Part shown: positions 34,458 to 43,323 of the stretch, piece by piece
How the letters are laid out: every line of letters starts with the position of its first letter
How positions within the stretch are numbered: the first letter of the stretch is position 1
NCBI RefSeq assembly: GCF_014199935.1
Contig: NZ_JACHOP010000021.1
Span: 31,490 to 95,489 of the forward strand
Length of the DNA: 64,000 nt
From: Methylorubrum rhodinum
GTDB lineage: Bacteria; Pseudomonadota; Alphaproteobacteria; Rhizobiales; Beijerinckiaceae
Direction: 5' to 3'
Notes under the pieces: generated by a model
Seen by the model: only the letters and a program-made list of their open reading frames with translations
What the model was told of the DNA's origin: nothing
Databases searched by the model: none
Position numbers and translations under genes: made by a program

Positions 34458-35690
34458 TCACCACGCTCCCGAAGGCCGGCGAAGGGGCACCGTGCGTGGC
34501 TCACCCGTCTTCATGACGCGCAGGTCCATGACGACGATGCCGGCTTCCTTCCTGATGTCGCGCTTCTCCAGATGGGCCAGCTCGGCGATGCGAGCGCCTG
34601 AGTAGGCGGCGAGCCACGGACACCAACGACGTGCGGCGGAGAAGGTCGGGTTTCGTTCGTCAGGCTGAACCGCTGAGGCCGCTGTGAGGATCGCGGTCAC
34701 CTCCGCATCGCGGAACGTCCGCTCCCGCTTGGCGGCCTGCTTCGGCTCCTCCAGGCTCACGCCCGTAACCGGGTTCGACGGCAACAGCTTCCCACCGTGA
34801 AGTCCGACCGCCCAGGCGAACACCGAGCTGGCCGCTACGAGGTCGTTCCGGTTGATGGCGCTGGCGTGAACCTCTTCCACGTCCTTCCGGTGGTTGGCCC
34901 AGGCGTACAGGTCGTCTTGCGTGAGAGACCGGATGTCCCGATCTTTCACGAAGGCGATGAGAGACCGGCAGCTCCCACGGTAGCGTTTGATGGTGTTCGG
35001 GGCCTTCTTGTCGGCGCTGTAGGCCGCCCACCGGTCGAACAGGGCGGCAACGGTGATCGTCTCCTGGGCCGCCTCGGGAGCCTTCTGCGGGGCCTGCCAT
35101 GCGGGGAAGCGGGCGGCATCGGGGTCAGGTCGGTAGTCGCCTTCGGCGTTCCTGAAGAGGAGCTGGCTGGCCTGAACGAGGGCTTGATCGACGGCCTCAA
35201 GGAGGCGCGTGCGGCTCTCCTCATCGACCACGAGCCCTTCCTTCAGGAGCATCGCGTCCACCGAGGGACCAACCCATTGCTCCAGCTTGCCCGCGCTACG
35301 AGCTTCGGCGTGGAGGCGTAGGATTTCGATGTAGGCTTCAGAAGGGCCGGGCTCATCAGCCATCGAGCGAGCCCACTGCTGATAGCCGAGCCCACCAAGG
35401 GCCGTGATCTGGCGCTGGTTGAGCCGTGTCGGCCCGCTGCGCTTGGTCTCCCAGAACCGCTTCAGGGCTCCATCAGCGACTGCGTGGCGGCTCCGCGCTT
35501 CGGCCGTGTCCTTGGTCCGCAATGAGGCTTGAACGACTTCACCAACCCCCACCGTGACAAAGGCATCGCCCACCGGAAGGGCAACCTTCTGACCCTTCAG
35601 GCGGGGCAGCAGATCGCGCGGCGTGCGCTGTCGCAGGTGATAGACCCCTGTGTCAGGGCCTTTCCAAGGTCGGGCTGTCATGAGGGGCAT
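34458..35690 (-). pseudogene. Tyrosine integrase, C-terminally truncated
   Basis: Reads as a phage-type integrase from ATG 35690: N-terminal DUF6538-like segment (GVYHLRQRTPRDLLPRLKGQKVALPVG), a core-binding domain (TIKRYRGSCRSLIAFVKDRDI), and the start of the catalytic domain with the first catalytic Arg in AAYSGARIAELAHLEKRDI. It stops 26 residues later at RTVPLRRPSGAW, so the HxxR box and the Tyr nucleophile are missing. The gene body begins 82 bp from the 3' end of tRNA-Leu(GAG). Likely the remnant of an older island whose rest has been deleted. Confidence 0.85.
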
Positions 35691-35772
35691 GTGTGGGACC
35701 GCTGTGTGAGAGCGCGGTCACCCGTAAGCCACTGAAAGGCACCAACTCTTTGCAGAAAAAAGACAAAGAGGT

Positions 35773-35857
35773 TGGTGCGGCCAAGAGGACTCGAACCTCC
35801 ACCCCTCGCGGGACTAGCACCTCAAGCTAGCGCGTCTACCAATTCCGCCATGGCCGC
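35773..35857 (-). tRNA. tRNA-Leu (anticodon GAG)
   Basis: Read on the minus strand: acceptor GCGGCCA pairing with TGGCCGC, D-arm, anticodon stem CTAGC/GCTAG around loop TTGAGGT (anticodon GAG), a long variable arm typical of Leu, T-loop GTTCGAGTC and encoded CCA. An imperfect 12-13-bp inverted repeat with a T-rich loop follows on the 3' side and may act as its terminator. Confidence 0.95.
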
Positions 35858-35973
35858 CCGTGCCGCCGGTCCGGGCCGGCATTTCGTGTGGGCGGCGCAG
35901 CGGATAACAGATGCCTGGGGCCGGCACAAGCGCCGGATCGCTTTCTTCGTCCCTCCTCTGCCTGCGCCGCCGC

Positions 35974-36279
35974 TCAGAGGGCGGCGTCGGCGTCCTCCAG
36001 GAGCGGGACTGCGCCCTCGCCGATCGTCACGCCGGGGGTGCGCACCACCTCGGCCTTGCGGATCAACTCCGTCACCTCCACCGAGATGCGGTTGCCCGTC
36101 ACGACGATCTGTCCGCGGGCGATCGGGTGGTCGTTGGCGAGGATCTCGACCATGTCGGTGTCGGTGGAGTCGAGTTCGATCACTGCGCCGCGGCCCATGC
36201 GCAGCAACATGTGCAGCGGCATGTGGCTGCGCCCCAGCACGACCTTGAGATCGACCTTCAGTTCGTCCAGGACCGCCAC
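35974..36279 (-). CDS. FliN-like (SpoA) flagellar motor switch protein
   Basis: 101 residues made of one SpoA domain: MAVLDELKVDLKVVLGRSHMPLHMLLRMGRGAVIELD, then ILANDHPIARGQIVVTGNRISVEVTELI, the FliN pattern of small beta-rich C-ring proteins. It lacks the extra N-terminal region of FliM. It lies alone between tRNA-Leu and lipB, away from a flagellar cluster, so it may be a scattered motility gene. Confidence 0.85.
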   Translation of the reverse strand: MAVLDELKVDLKVVLGRSHMPLHMLLRMGRGAVIELDSTDTDMVEILANDHPIARGQIVVTGNRISVEVTELIRKAEVVRTPGVTIGEGAVPLLEDADAAL

Positions 36280-36335
36280 GCGCGAGTGCTCCGCCGCTAC
36301 CGTTCGGGGAATCCTTCGCGAGGGATGGTGAAGCC

Positions 36336-37064
36336 TTGGTAAACGACGCGCCCCTTTCCGCCTCCCGGCTTGCCACGGCGCCCGCCGCCTTCCTGCCGCA
36401 CGCGGACGCGCCGCCGGTAGGATGGCGCATCTCGGACGCGCTGGTGCCCTACGCGGAGGCGGTCGCCGCCATGGAGGCGCGGGCCTCGGCCATCGCCCGC
36501 GGCGAGGCCGACGAATTGGTATGGCTGCTGGAACACCCGCCGCTCTACACCGCGGGCACCTCGGCGAGGGCGGCCGACCTCGTCGAGCCGGAGCGCTTCC
36601 CGGTCCACGCCACGGGGCGGGGCGGGCAATACACCTATCATGGGCCGGGCCAGCGCATCGCCTACGTGATGCTCGACCTCAACCGGCGCCGGCCCGATCT
36701 CCGGGCCTTTGTGGCGAGCCTGGAGGCGTGGCTGATCGCGACGCTCGACGCCTTCAACGTCCGCGCCGAGCGGCGCGAGGACCGCGTCGGGGTCTGGGTG
36801 CGCCGGCCCGAAAAGGGCGCCCAGGTCGAGGACAAGATCGCGGCGATCGGCATCCGGGTGCGGCGCTGGGTGAGCCTGCACGGCCTCAGCCTCAACGTCG
36901 AGCCGGACCTCTCCCACTTCTCCGGCATCGTGCCCTGCGGCGTGCGCGAGCACGGCGTCACCAGCCTCGCCGACCTCGGCCGCATCGTCAGCCTACCCGA
37001 GGTCGACATGGCGCTACGCGCCGCCTTCGAGCCGATCTTCGGCGAAACGCGGGACGAGGCATAG
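36336..37064 (+). CDS. lipB: Lipoyl(octanoyl) transferase
   Basis: 242 residues. Moves the octanoyl group from acyl carrier protein to lipoyl domains. Signatures: ELVWLLEHPPLYTAGTSA, HATGRGGQYTYHGPGQRIAYVML, catalytic Lys in EDKIAAIGI (K167) and catalytic Cys in SGIVPCGVREHGVTSL (C201). The start is TTG at 36336 with GAGGGATGGTGAAGCC upstream; no in-frame ATG lies before the domain. Divergent from the FliN-like gene across 56 bp. Confidence 0.94.
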   Translation: MVNDAPLSASRLATAPAAFLPHADAPPVGWRISDALVPYAEAVAAMEARASAIARGEADELVWLLEHPPLYTAGTSARAADLVEPERFPVHATGRGGQYTYHGPGQRIAYVMLDLNRRRPDLRAFVASLEAWLIATLDAFNVRAERREDRVGVWVRRPEKGAQVEDKIAAIGIRVRRWVSLHGLSLNVEPDLSHFSGIVPCGVREHGVTSLADLGRIVSLPEVDMALRAAFEPIFGETRDEA

Positions 37065-37074
37065 ATCGTGGATT

Positions 37075-37173
37075 CCAAAGGGATCATCCCTTTGGCGGGG
37101 CGCCGGGGCAGAGCCCCGGTCTCCCTACAAAACCATGGCTCCGCCCTGGACCCGCGAAAGGACTTGTCCTTTC
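37075..37173. repeat. Cluster of three perfect stem-loops
   Basis: Three perfect hairpins within 99 bp: ccaaaggga-tca-tccctttgg (37075-37095), ccggggc-aga-gccccgg (37103-37119) and gaaaggac-tt-gtcctttc (37156-37173). They sit between lipB and a glycosyltransferase, which converge here, so the block may end both transcripts; it resembles mosaic intergenic repeats of Methylobacterium. Confidence 0.75.
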
Positions 37174-37184
37174 GAAACCTGGAT

Positions 37185-38453
37185 TCAGGCGTCGGCGGTG
37201 GCCGATGGCACGCTGGCGACGGGCGGTAGGACGGGCTTGGCCCGGCGGAGCCGCAGCGCCAGGCGCAAAGCCGGCAGCACCAAACGGGCCAAGCGAATCT
37301 GCCCCGGCAACTGCCGCGGCATCAGCGGGCGATAGGCGAGGCGCGGGCTCGCGCGGTCCACCGCGGCGACGATCTCGCCGACACGCGGCAGCGCGGCGAT
37401 GCGGCGGGCTTCCGCCTCGGGGATCGCGAGGCGGCGCGCCCAGGCGAGGTCGTGCGCCAGCCGCCCCTGCCCGTGCAGGCGGCGCAGCCGGGCGCGCCAC
37501 GCGTAGCGGTGCAACGCGCGCGGCACCGCCTCCATCCGGGCGTCGCACAGCGCGTCCGGCTCCTCGCAGCGGGAGCGGATCGTGTCGGCCACGCCCCCCG
37601 GCGCCCGGCCGGTGAGGCGGGCCGAGATCCACACCCTCACGGCTCGGTCGTGACGCACGCGGAAACCTCGCTCCAAGAGCGCGGCGACGAAGGCGCCGTC
37701 CTCGCCGAGCGGGATCTCCGGCATGCCGCCGACCGCCTCGTAGGCCGCGCGGCGCACGCTGAGCGACGCCCCGATGGTGGTGCGGTGGCACGGCCAGGGA
37801 TCGGACGGATCGGGGTCGATCCGCGCCTCCATCTCGGTGATGAGCGCGTCGTAGGTGTCCTCCAGCCGGCCGCGGGCCGGCAGCGAGGGCGGCAGCAGGG
37901 CCGCCTCCTCCGGGATCAGTTCGACTCTTCCGGCGACCGCGTCGGCGCCCGCGTCGAGCGCGGCGAGGTTGGTCGCGACCCAGTCCGGCGGCACGCGGCT
38001 GTCGGCGTCGGTGGTGAGCAGGGTGCCGGCCGCACCCGCTTCGTCGAGCCACGCGGCGCCCGCATCCATGGCGGCCCGGCGGGCCCAGCCGGCATGCGCC
38101 CCGGCATAGGTCGTCTCGATCACCCGCACCGGGATCGACAATGTCGGCAGCAGGCCGGCGACGATCTCCGGCGTGCCGTCGGTGCAGTTGTTGAGGAACA
38201 GCACGAGGCCGAGCCGGCCCGGCGCCAGCCCCTCCTGCGCATCGATCGCCCGCAGGCAGGCCGCGATCCGCTCGACCTCGTTGCGGACGGGCACGGCGAT
38301 GACGGTGTCGAGGAGGGACGGCACGGCAACGGGCTCCGAGAGGAGCGGCCCTCGAATCGAAGGCCGCGACGCTCTTGTAGCCACGCTCGATGAACCGACG
38401 CTGAGGGACTTTGCCGCGGAAACAGCGGCCCCGCCCCCCGGTTTCACGGGCAT
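37185..38453 (-). CDS. Glycosyltransferase family 2
   Basis: 422 residues. GT-A fold: DTVIAVPVRNEVERIAACLRAIDAQ at about residues 49-74, LGLVLFLNNCTDGTPEIVAGLL, metal site LLTTDADSRVPPDWV and later GASLSVRRAAYEAVGGMPEIPLGEDGAFVAALLERGFRV, the family's acceptor region. C-terminal third is Arg/Leu-rich and of unknown role. The ATG at 38453 begins a 45-residue Ser/Pro/Ala-rich stretch, so the true start may be further downstream, for instance a GTG near the AVPSLLDT segment. Divergent from the YciE-like gene, only 26 bp away. Confidence 0.85.
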   Translation of the reverse strand: MPVKPGGGAAVSAAKSLSVGSSSVATRASRPSIRGPLLSEPVAVPSLLDTVIAVPVRNEVERIAACLRAIDAQEGLAPGRLGLVLFLNNCTDGTPEIVAGLLPTLSIPVRVIETTYAGAHAGWARRAAMDAGAAWLDEAGAAGTLLTTDADSRVPPDWVATNLAALDAGADAVAGRVELIPEEAALLPPSLPARGRLEDTYDALITEMEARIDPDPSDPWPCHRTTIGASLSVRRAAYEAVGGMPEIPLGEDGAFVAALLERGFRVRHDRAVRVWISARLTGRAPGGVADTIRSRCEEPDALCDARMEAVPRALHRYAWRARLRRLHGQGRLAHDLAWARRLAIPEAEARRIAALPRVGEIVAAVDRASPRLAYRPLMPRQLPGQIRLARLVLPALRLALRLRRAKPVLPPVASVPSATADA

Positions 38454-38479
38454 CCCGAAACCCTCGACGGAGCCCCGCC

Positions 38480-38974
38480 ATGTCAGCGCCCGACAGCCTC
38501 AAGGACGTCTATCTCGACGAGATGAAGGATCTCTGGTCCGCCAACGACCAGATGAGCCGGGCCGTGCGCCGGCTCGGCGAGCAGGCCAGCGATCCGAAGC
38601 TGAAGCAGATGCTGGAGGAATCCGTCTCCGGCATCGGCAAGCACACCGAGGTTCTCAAGGCGATCATCCGGGAGAACGGCGGCGAGGTCTCGCCCGAGCA
38701 TTGCAAGGGCATGGAGGGCTTGGTCGCCGAGGCGCTCAAGCACGGCATCGAGGAGGCGCCGCAGGACGGGCATCTGCGCGACGTGCAGATCATCGCCCAG
38801 TACCAGCGTATGTCGCATTACGGGCTGGCCGGCTTCGGCTCGGCGGCGGCCTACGCCAAGGCCCTCGGCCGCTCCGATCAGGAGGCCAAGCTGAAGGGCG
38901 CGGTCTCCGAGATCTACAAGGTCGATCAGTTCGCAAGCCGCCTGGCCGAAAGCGTCGAGAAGGCCGCCGCCTGA
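38480..38974 (+). CDS. YciE/DUF892 ferritin-like protein
   Basis: 164 residues of ferritin-like four-helix bundle: LKDVYLDEMKDLWSANDQMSRAVRRLGEQASDPKLKQMLEES, GIGKHTEVLKAIIRENGGEVSPEHCKGMEGLVAEA, VQIIAQYQRMSHYGLAGFGSAAAYAKALG and AKLKGAVSEIYKVDQFAS. This family is often linked to stress response and possible iron or redox storage. ATG 38480. A hairpin follows the gene. Confidence 0.88.
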   Translation: MSAPDSLKDVYLDEMKDLWSANDQMSRAVRRLGEQASDPKLKQMLEESVSGIGKHTEVLKAIIRENGGEVSPEHCKGMEGLVAEALKHGIEEAPQDGHLRDVQIIAQYQRMSHYGLAGFGSAAAYAKALGRSDQEAKLKGAVSEIYKVDQFASRLAESVEKAAA

Positions 38975-39067
38975 CGCGCGGCTGAGACCGCCCGCCTCGT
39001 GCCGGACCCGAACCGCTCGAGCCCGGCGCCACGGTCCCCGGCGCGCTCCGTGGCTTCGCGCGAAATA

Positions 39068-39092
39068 GGCGTTCCGCTCGTGGCGGAACGCC
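39068..39092 (+). terminator. Hairpin after the YciE-like gene
   Basis: Perfect 10-bp stem ggcgttccgc / gcggaacgcc around loop tcgtg, about 90 bp past the stop codon. No T-run, so termination strength is unsure. Confidence 0.5.
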
Positions 39093-39170
39093 CGCCGATC
39101 GCCGCCGGTCCGACCCTCGATCGCCCGCCGCGCCGTTCCCGGCGAAGGCCCCTCACGGACAATCGCGACC

Positions 39171-39614
39171 ATGATCTTCCTCTACGGCGTCGTGTTGCTC
39201 GCGGGCATCGCCAACGCGGTCCAGCCCGGCCAGACCACTCAACTCGCCCGGTCGCTGGGCCAGCCCTTCACGGCGGGGCTCGTGTCGATGTTCGTCGGCA
39301 CCGCCGGCATGTTCGCCATCGGGCTGCTGTCGGGACATCTCACGGTGCCGAGCCTGCAGCAGGCGGGTCAGACGCCCTGGTGGGCCTGGATCGGCGGCCT
39401 CGTCGGCGTCGGCCTCCTGCTCGCGCAGCTCTTCGTGGCGCAGCGGATCGGGGCGGCGCCGTTCCTCGCCATCCTCGTGACCGCGGGGGTGGCGACCTCG
39501 ATCGCCCTCGACCATTTCGGCCTCGTCGGGTTCGAGGTGCATGCCGCCGGGCCGATGCGGCTGATCGGCGGCGCCCTGATGATCGCGGGCGTGACCCTCG
39601 TCGCGCTCTCCTGA
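39171..39614 (+). CDS. DMT-family transporter, YdcZ/DUF606 type
   Basis: 147 residues with five hydrophobic helices (MIFLYGVVLLAGIANAVQPGQTTQL, AGLVSMFVGTAGMFAIGLL, WIGGLVGVGLLLAQLFVA, FLAILVTAGVATSIALDHFGLV, MRLIGGALMIAGVTLVA). The size and the repeated GQ...L/AxxLG pattern are those of the small half-size DMT proteins, which work as dimers. Substrate unknown. ATG 39171. Confidence 0.85.
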   Translation: MIFLYGVVLLAGIANAVQPGQTTQLARSLGQPFTAGLVSMFVGTAGMFAIGLLSGHLTVPSLQQAGQTPWWAWIGGLVGVGLLLAQLFVAQRIGAAPFLAILVTAGVATSIALDHFGLVGFEVHAAGPMRLIGGALMIAGVTLVALS

Positions 39615-39823
39615 TCGTCGCCGACGCCTGATCGCAAGAAGCGTGCGCGATCCCGGCCGGGACGGAGCCGGGTTCCCCGCATGCTTAATCGCCTGTTAAC
39701 GGCCCACGGCCATTGATCGGCCCACGTCGCGTTCCCCGCGGGGCATGCGGGTCGGCTCGATCGCGTCGCGATTTCCGGCCTCGGCGTGCCTGCGCCCTCC
39801 TCTCCCTGCCGGAAGCTCGATCC

Positions 39824-41212
39824 GTGACCAGCCTGCTGACCAACATCGCCGCCATGACGGCGCTGACGACGCTCAAGGGCATCAACACACAGCTCGACGC
39901 GACCTCCAACCGCGTCTCGACCGGCCAGCGCGTCTCGGCCGCCGCCGACAACGCCGCCTATTGGTCGATCGCCACCACGGTGCGCACCGACAACGCCTCG
40001 CTCTCGGCGGTGAAGGATTCGCTGGGCTTGGGCGCCTCGGCGGTCGACACCGCCTATAACGGCCTCAACGCGATCCTGACCGATCTCCAGAACCTGCGCG
40101 CCAAGCTGCAGACCGCGCTCCAGCCCGGCATCGACCGCGCCAAGGTTCAGGTCGAGATCGACGCGATCCAGGACAAGATGAAGGCGACCGCCGATTCCTC
40201 GATCTCGTCCGGCCAGAACTGGCTCTCGGTCGATTCCTCGCCGAGCAACGGCGTCTACCGGGCGACCCAGAACGTGGTCGCGGGCTTCTCGCGCAACGCC
40301 GGGGGAACGGTGACGTTCTCGATGATCGGCGTCGATGTGAACGCGATCAAGCTCTACGACGTCAACGCCTCCAGCATCACCACGGCGGCGACCTCCGGCC
40401 AGATCTTCGGCTCGACCTCGCTCACCGGTACGACGGCGTTCACCGGCGGCACCGCGAACTTCAATGGCACCAACGAGGTGGCGTTCTCGCTGACGCTGGG
40501 CGACGGCTCGACGGGCACGATCCGCCTGAACCGCACCGCCCTCGCCTCCGCAGCGGCCGACCTCACCAAGGTGACGACGCAGGAATTCCTCGATGCGATC
40601 AACAACCAGATCGCCGCCGACACCGATGCCAACCCGCTCGCCGGCAAGATCACCGCCGGCCTCGACACCTCCGGGCGGTTGAGCTTCACCACCGTCGCGA
40701 CCGGCGCGACCGCCCAGGTGACGATCCAGAACGTGGCGGCGAGCGCCGGCAACGCCCTGGTCGATGTCGGCTTCGGCACCGGCACCGCGGCGACCGACGC
40801 GAGGGTCGGCAAGGGATCGGCGGCCGGCACCACTTCCGGCAAGGGCATCCTCGACACCGCCGACGGCGGCACCGGCGTGTCGGTCGCCACGATCGACATC
40901 TCGGTCCTGTCGGGCACGGCGGGCGACACGACGCTGCGGGCGATCGTCACCCAGGTCGAGAGGGCGATCGCCAAGGTCACCGATGCCGGCACCAAGCTCG
41001 GCGCCAACAAGACCCAGATCGACGGCCAGAAGGCTTTCGTCGACACCCTGATTAAGGCCAACGACCGCACCGTCGGCATCCTGGTCGATGCCGACATCGA
41101 GGAGGAGTCGACCAAGCTGAAGGCGCTGCAGACGCAGCAACAGCTCGCGGTCCAGGCGCTCTCGATCGCCAACTCGGGCGGCCAGAACATTCTCTCGCTG
41201 TTCCGCTCGTAA
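39824..41212 (+). CDS. Flagellin
   Basis: 462 residues. Both conserved flagellin ends are present: N-terminal TSLLTNIAAMTALTTLKGINTQLDATSNRVSTGQRVSAAADNAAYWSIATT and C-terminal DRTVGILVDADIEEESTKLKALQTQQQLAVQALSIANSGGQNILSLFR. The middle (about residues 170-360) is the variable Gly/Thr/Ala-rich surface domain. The start is GTG at 39824 with GGAAG upstream, giving MTSLLTN as in relatives. No other flagellar gene lies next to it, so it is likely an unlinked filament gene. Confidence 0.95.
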   Translation: MTSLLTNIAAMTALTTLKGINTQLDATSNRVSTGQRVSAAADNAAYWSIATTVRTDNASLSAVKDSLGLGASAVDTAYNGLNAILTDLQNLRAKLQTALQPGIDRAKVQVEIDAIQDKMKATADSSISSGQNWLSVDSSPSNGVYRATQNVVAGFSRNAGGTVTFSMIGVDVNAIKLYDVNASSITTAATSGQIFGSTSLTGTTAFTGGTANFNGTNEVAFSLTLGDGSTGTIRLNRTALASAAADLTKVTTQEFLDAINNQIAADTDANPLAGKITAGLDTSGRLSFTTVATGATAQVTIQNVAASAGNALVDVGFGTGTAATDARVGKGSAAGTTSGKGILDTADGGTGVSVATIDISVLSGTAGDTTLRAIVTQVERAIAKVTDAGTKLGANKTQIDGQKAFVDTLIKANDRTVGILVDADIEEESTKLKALQTQQQLAVQALSIANSGGQNILSLFRS

Positions 41213-41513
41213 GCCGCTCGCGGGGCGGAGCCGGCCTCGCTCCCCGCCGTCGCGGCGAGGCCGTCCGGGTCACGCGCGGCGGGAGGGGACGCCCTTCCGG
41301 CGCGTCGTGTCGGCAGCCGGTAAGGTATCGCGCGGCACGAAGGTCTTCCTCGAGGCCGAGCCAGCCGGCTGCCTCGGCCGCCACCGGAAGACCAGGGCTG
41401 CGCGTGAAAAAATGTTTCCACTCGAAGTCCGGCGATATCCCGCCTTCCAAGTCGTTTGCGCTTCACTTGCGGGGGTCGAGCGCCTGTGTCTATCGTCCGG
41501 TTGTATCCCGGCG
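41213..41513. other. Intergenic region after flagellin
   Basis: 301 bp. Contains a hairpin at 41232-41263 close to the flagellin stop. The rest has open frames but no recognisable domain; it includes the leader and probable start region of the EAL gene. Confidence 0.5.
41232..41263 (+). terminator. Hairpin after flagellin
   Basis: 9-bp arms cggcctcgc (41232-41240) and gcgaggccg (41255-41263) with a GC-rich loop; no T-run follows. Confidence 0.45.
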
Positions 41514-42851
41514 ATGCCCATCGGCGTCGTCCGGCGCGCCGCCGGCCGGTGGGACGATCCCCGGTCTTCGACCGGGCCATCCCTGAAGAGCCGGCCTTCT
41601 TCGCTCGGACCCAGTCGTTTGTCGCTCGCATCCCTCTTCGAAGCCGCTCACGGAACGGCCGGTGAACAGGTCCAGGCGGTTCTGCAGGCGGTGCGCCGCC
41701 ATCTGGCGATGGATGTCGGGTTCGTCTCCGAATTCATCAGCGGTCGCCGGGTCTTCCGCTTCACCGACGGGCGGACGTCCAGCAACCCGATCACCGTCGG
41801 CGCGTCGGACCCGCTGGAGAGGAGCTTCTGCTATTACGTCGCCCGCGGCATGATGCCCGAGCTGATGCACGACGCCCGCGAGGATCCGGTCGCCGCCGGT
41901 CTGACGGTCACCCAAGAACTGCCGGTGGGCGCCCATCTCAGCGTGCCCCTGCGCCACGCCGACGGGACGACCTACGGCTCGGTCTGCTGCTTCAGCTTCA
42001 CCCCCGACCGCTCCCTGACCACCCGCGATCTCGGCCTGCTGCGCCTGTGCGCGGATCTGGTGGGCGCGATCCTGCACCGCGACCGTCGAGCCGTCATCGA
42101 CAGGGAGACCCGACGCGAGCGCGTCCGCGCGGTGATCGAGGCGGGCGCGATCGAGATGGCCTATCAGCCGATCTACAGCGTCGCCGACGGGCGGCTGAAG
42201 GCGTTCGAGGCGCTCGCCCGATTCCCGTCGGAACCCCGGCGCGCACCCGATGCGTGGTTCGCCGAGGCCGCCGAGGTCGGGCTCGGCGAGGACCTGGAGT
42301 TCCTCGCCGTCGAGCGGGCGCTCTCCGGCTTCGCGAGCCTCGATCCGGCGCTCAAGCTCACGGTCAACCTGTCGCCCGCGCAGATCGCGAGTCCGCGCTT
42401 CGCCGCCGCCTTCGAGGGGGCGCCGCTGGAGCGCACCGTGATCGAGCTGACCGAGCACGCGGGCGTCGCGTCCTACGATGTCCTGCGGGAGGCGCTGACT
42501 CCCCTGCGGGCGCGGGGCCTGCGGCTCGCCATCGACGATGTCGGTGCGGGGCACTCGACCTTCCGGCACGTGCTCGACCTCTCGCCGGAATTCATCAAGC
42601 TCGACATGAGCCTGATCCGCGGGATCGACCGCGACACCGCCCGGCGGGCGCTCGCCGAGTCCATCACCAGCTACGGCCGGCGCATCGGCTGCGAGGTGGT
42701 GGCCGAGGGCGTCGAGACCCCGGCCGAGTTCGCGGCGCTGCGCGACATCGGCGTGACCCGCGCCCAGGGCTTCCTGCTCGGGCGGCCCATGCCGATCGAG
42801 GAGGCGGCGCGCCTGCCCGAGACCGCGACCTTCCCCGACGAGACGACTTGA
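41514..42851 (+). CDS. GAF-EAL cyclic-di-GMP phosphodiesterase
   Basis: 445 residues from ATG 41514 (the longer frame from 41307 has unlikely N-terminal content). A GAF-like sensory domain (about 60-205; RHLAMDVGFVSEFISGRRVFRFTDG, GAHLSVPLRHADGTTYGSVCCFSF) is followed by an EAL domain: LKAFEALARF, VNLSPAQI, VIELTEH, IDDVGAGHST, IKLDMSLIRGI and EVVAEGVET. The catalytic residues of EAL, the DD pair in IDDVG and the KLD lysine are present, so hydrolysis of cyclic di-GMP is plausible; DDFG is changed to DDVG. The GAF domain suggests response to a small ligand. Confidence 0.88.
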   Translation: MPIGVVRRAAGRWDDPRSSTGPSLKSRPSSLGPSRLSLASLFEAAHGTAGEQVQAVLQAVRRHLAMDVGFVSEFISGRRVFRFTDGRTSSNPITVGASDPLERSFCYYVARGMMPELMHDAREDPVAAGLTVTQELPVGAHLSVPLRHADGTTYGSVCCFSFTPDRSLTTRDLGLLRLCADLVGAILHRDRRAVIDRETRRERVRAVIEAGAIEMAYQPIYSVADGRLKAFEALARFPSEPRRAPDAWFAEAAEVGLGEDLEFLAVERALSGFASLDPALKLTVNLSPAQIASPRFAAAFEGAPLERTVIELTEHAGVASYDVLREALTPLRARGLRLAIDDVGAGHSTFRHVLDLSPEFIKLDMSLIRGIDRDTARRALAESITSYGRRIGCEVVAEGVETPAEFAALRDIGVTRAQGFLLGRPMPIEEAARLPETATFPDETT

Positions 42852-43175
42852 AGCGCATTTCGACGAAGTGGAAACCGGTTCGTCGCGAGACTGCGCGGCA
42901 AACCGGGAATCGAGAGCCGCCGGCCTGATGCAATCGGGTCGGATACGGCTCCAGGCGTCGCGGCGTTCGGGGTCGGCGGCGCCATGTGCGTAGGGCAATC
43001 GCTCGAAGCCGCCTACGCGGCTTCGCGGCGCGAAGAGCGCCGCGCGGAGCGGGCTTTTCAGGACATGTGTCCTGAAAAGCGCCGAGCGGAGCGAAAGCCT
43101 GAGCCCGCGGAGGCGGGCGCCAGCGACTGAGGCAAGTCGACAAACCAGGGCAATCGCTTCAAGCGATTGCCCTGG
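42852..43175. repeat. Dense intergenic stem-loop array
   Basis: After a repeat-like first part (42852-42960), five perfect hairpins lie within 171 bp: 43005-43024, 43027-43041, 43053-43080 (13-bp arms around tg), 43103-43118 and 43145-43175 (15-bp arms around one base). The motif agggcaatcgct occurs directly at 42992 and 43147 and inverted inside the last hairpin. The stretch separates the EAL gene from leuC; the 148 bp from 43176 to leuC is ordinary leader sequence. Composite REP-like arrangement. Confidence 0.75.
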
Positions 43176-43323
43176 CCATGTGCGTCCCCGCCCTTCCGAA
43201 ACCCGCGCCGGGGCATTATTAAAGGGTTCCTCTCGACCGGATTTCCTCCTCCCCGTCGCCGTTCGGCGACCCGGCGGGGCCGTTCTCCGGGCGGGGCCAT
43301 CAACCCGTCAGACCCATCTCGCC

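Noticed and set aside
42992..43175. Repeats that could suggest a CRISPR array
   Set aside because: Palindromic units of unequal length and sequence, no regular repeat-spacer pattern and no cas genes in the window.
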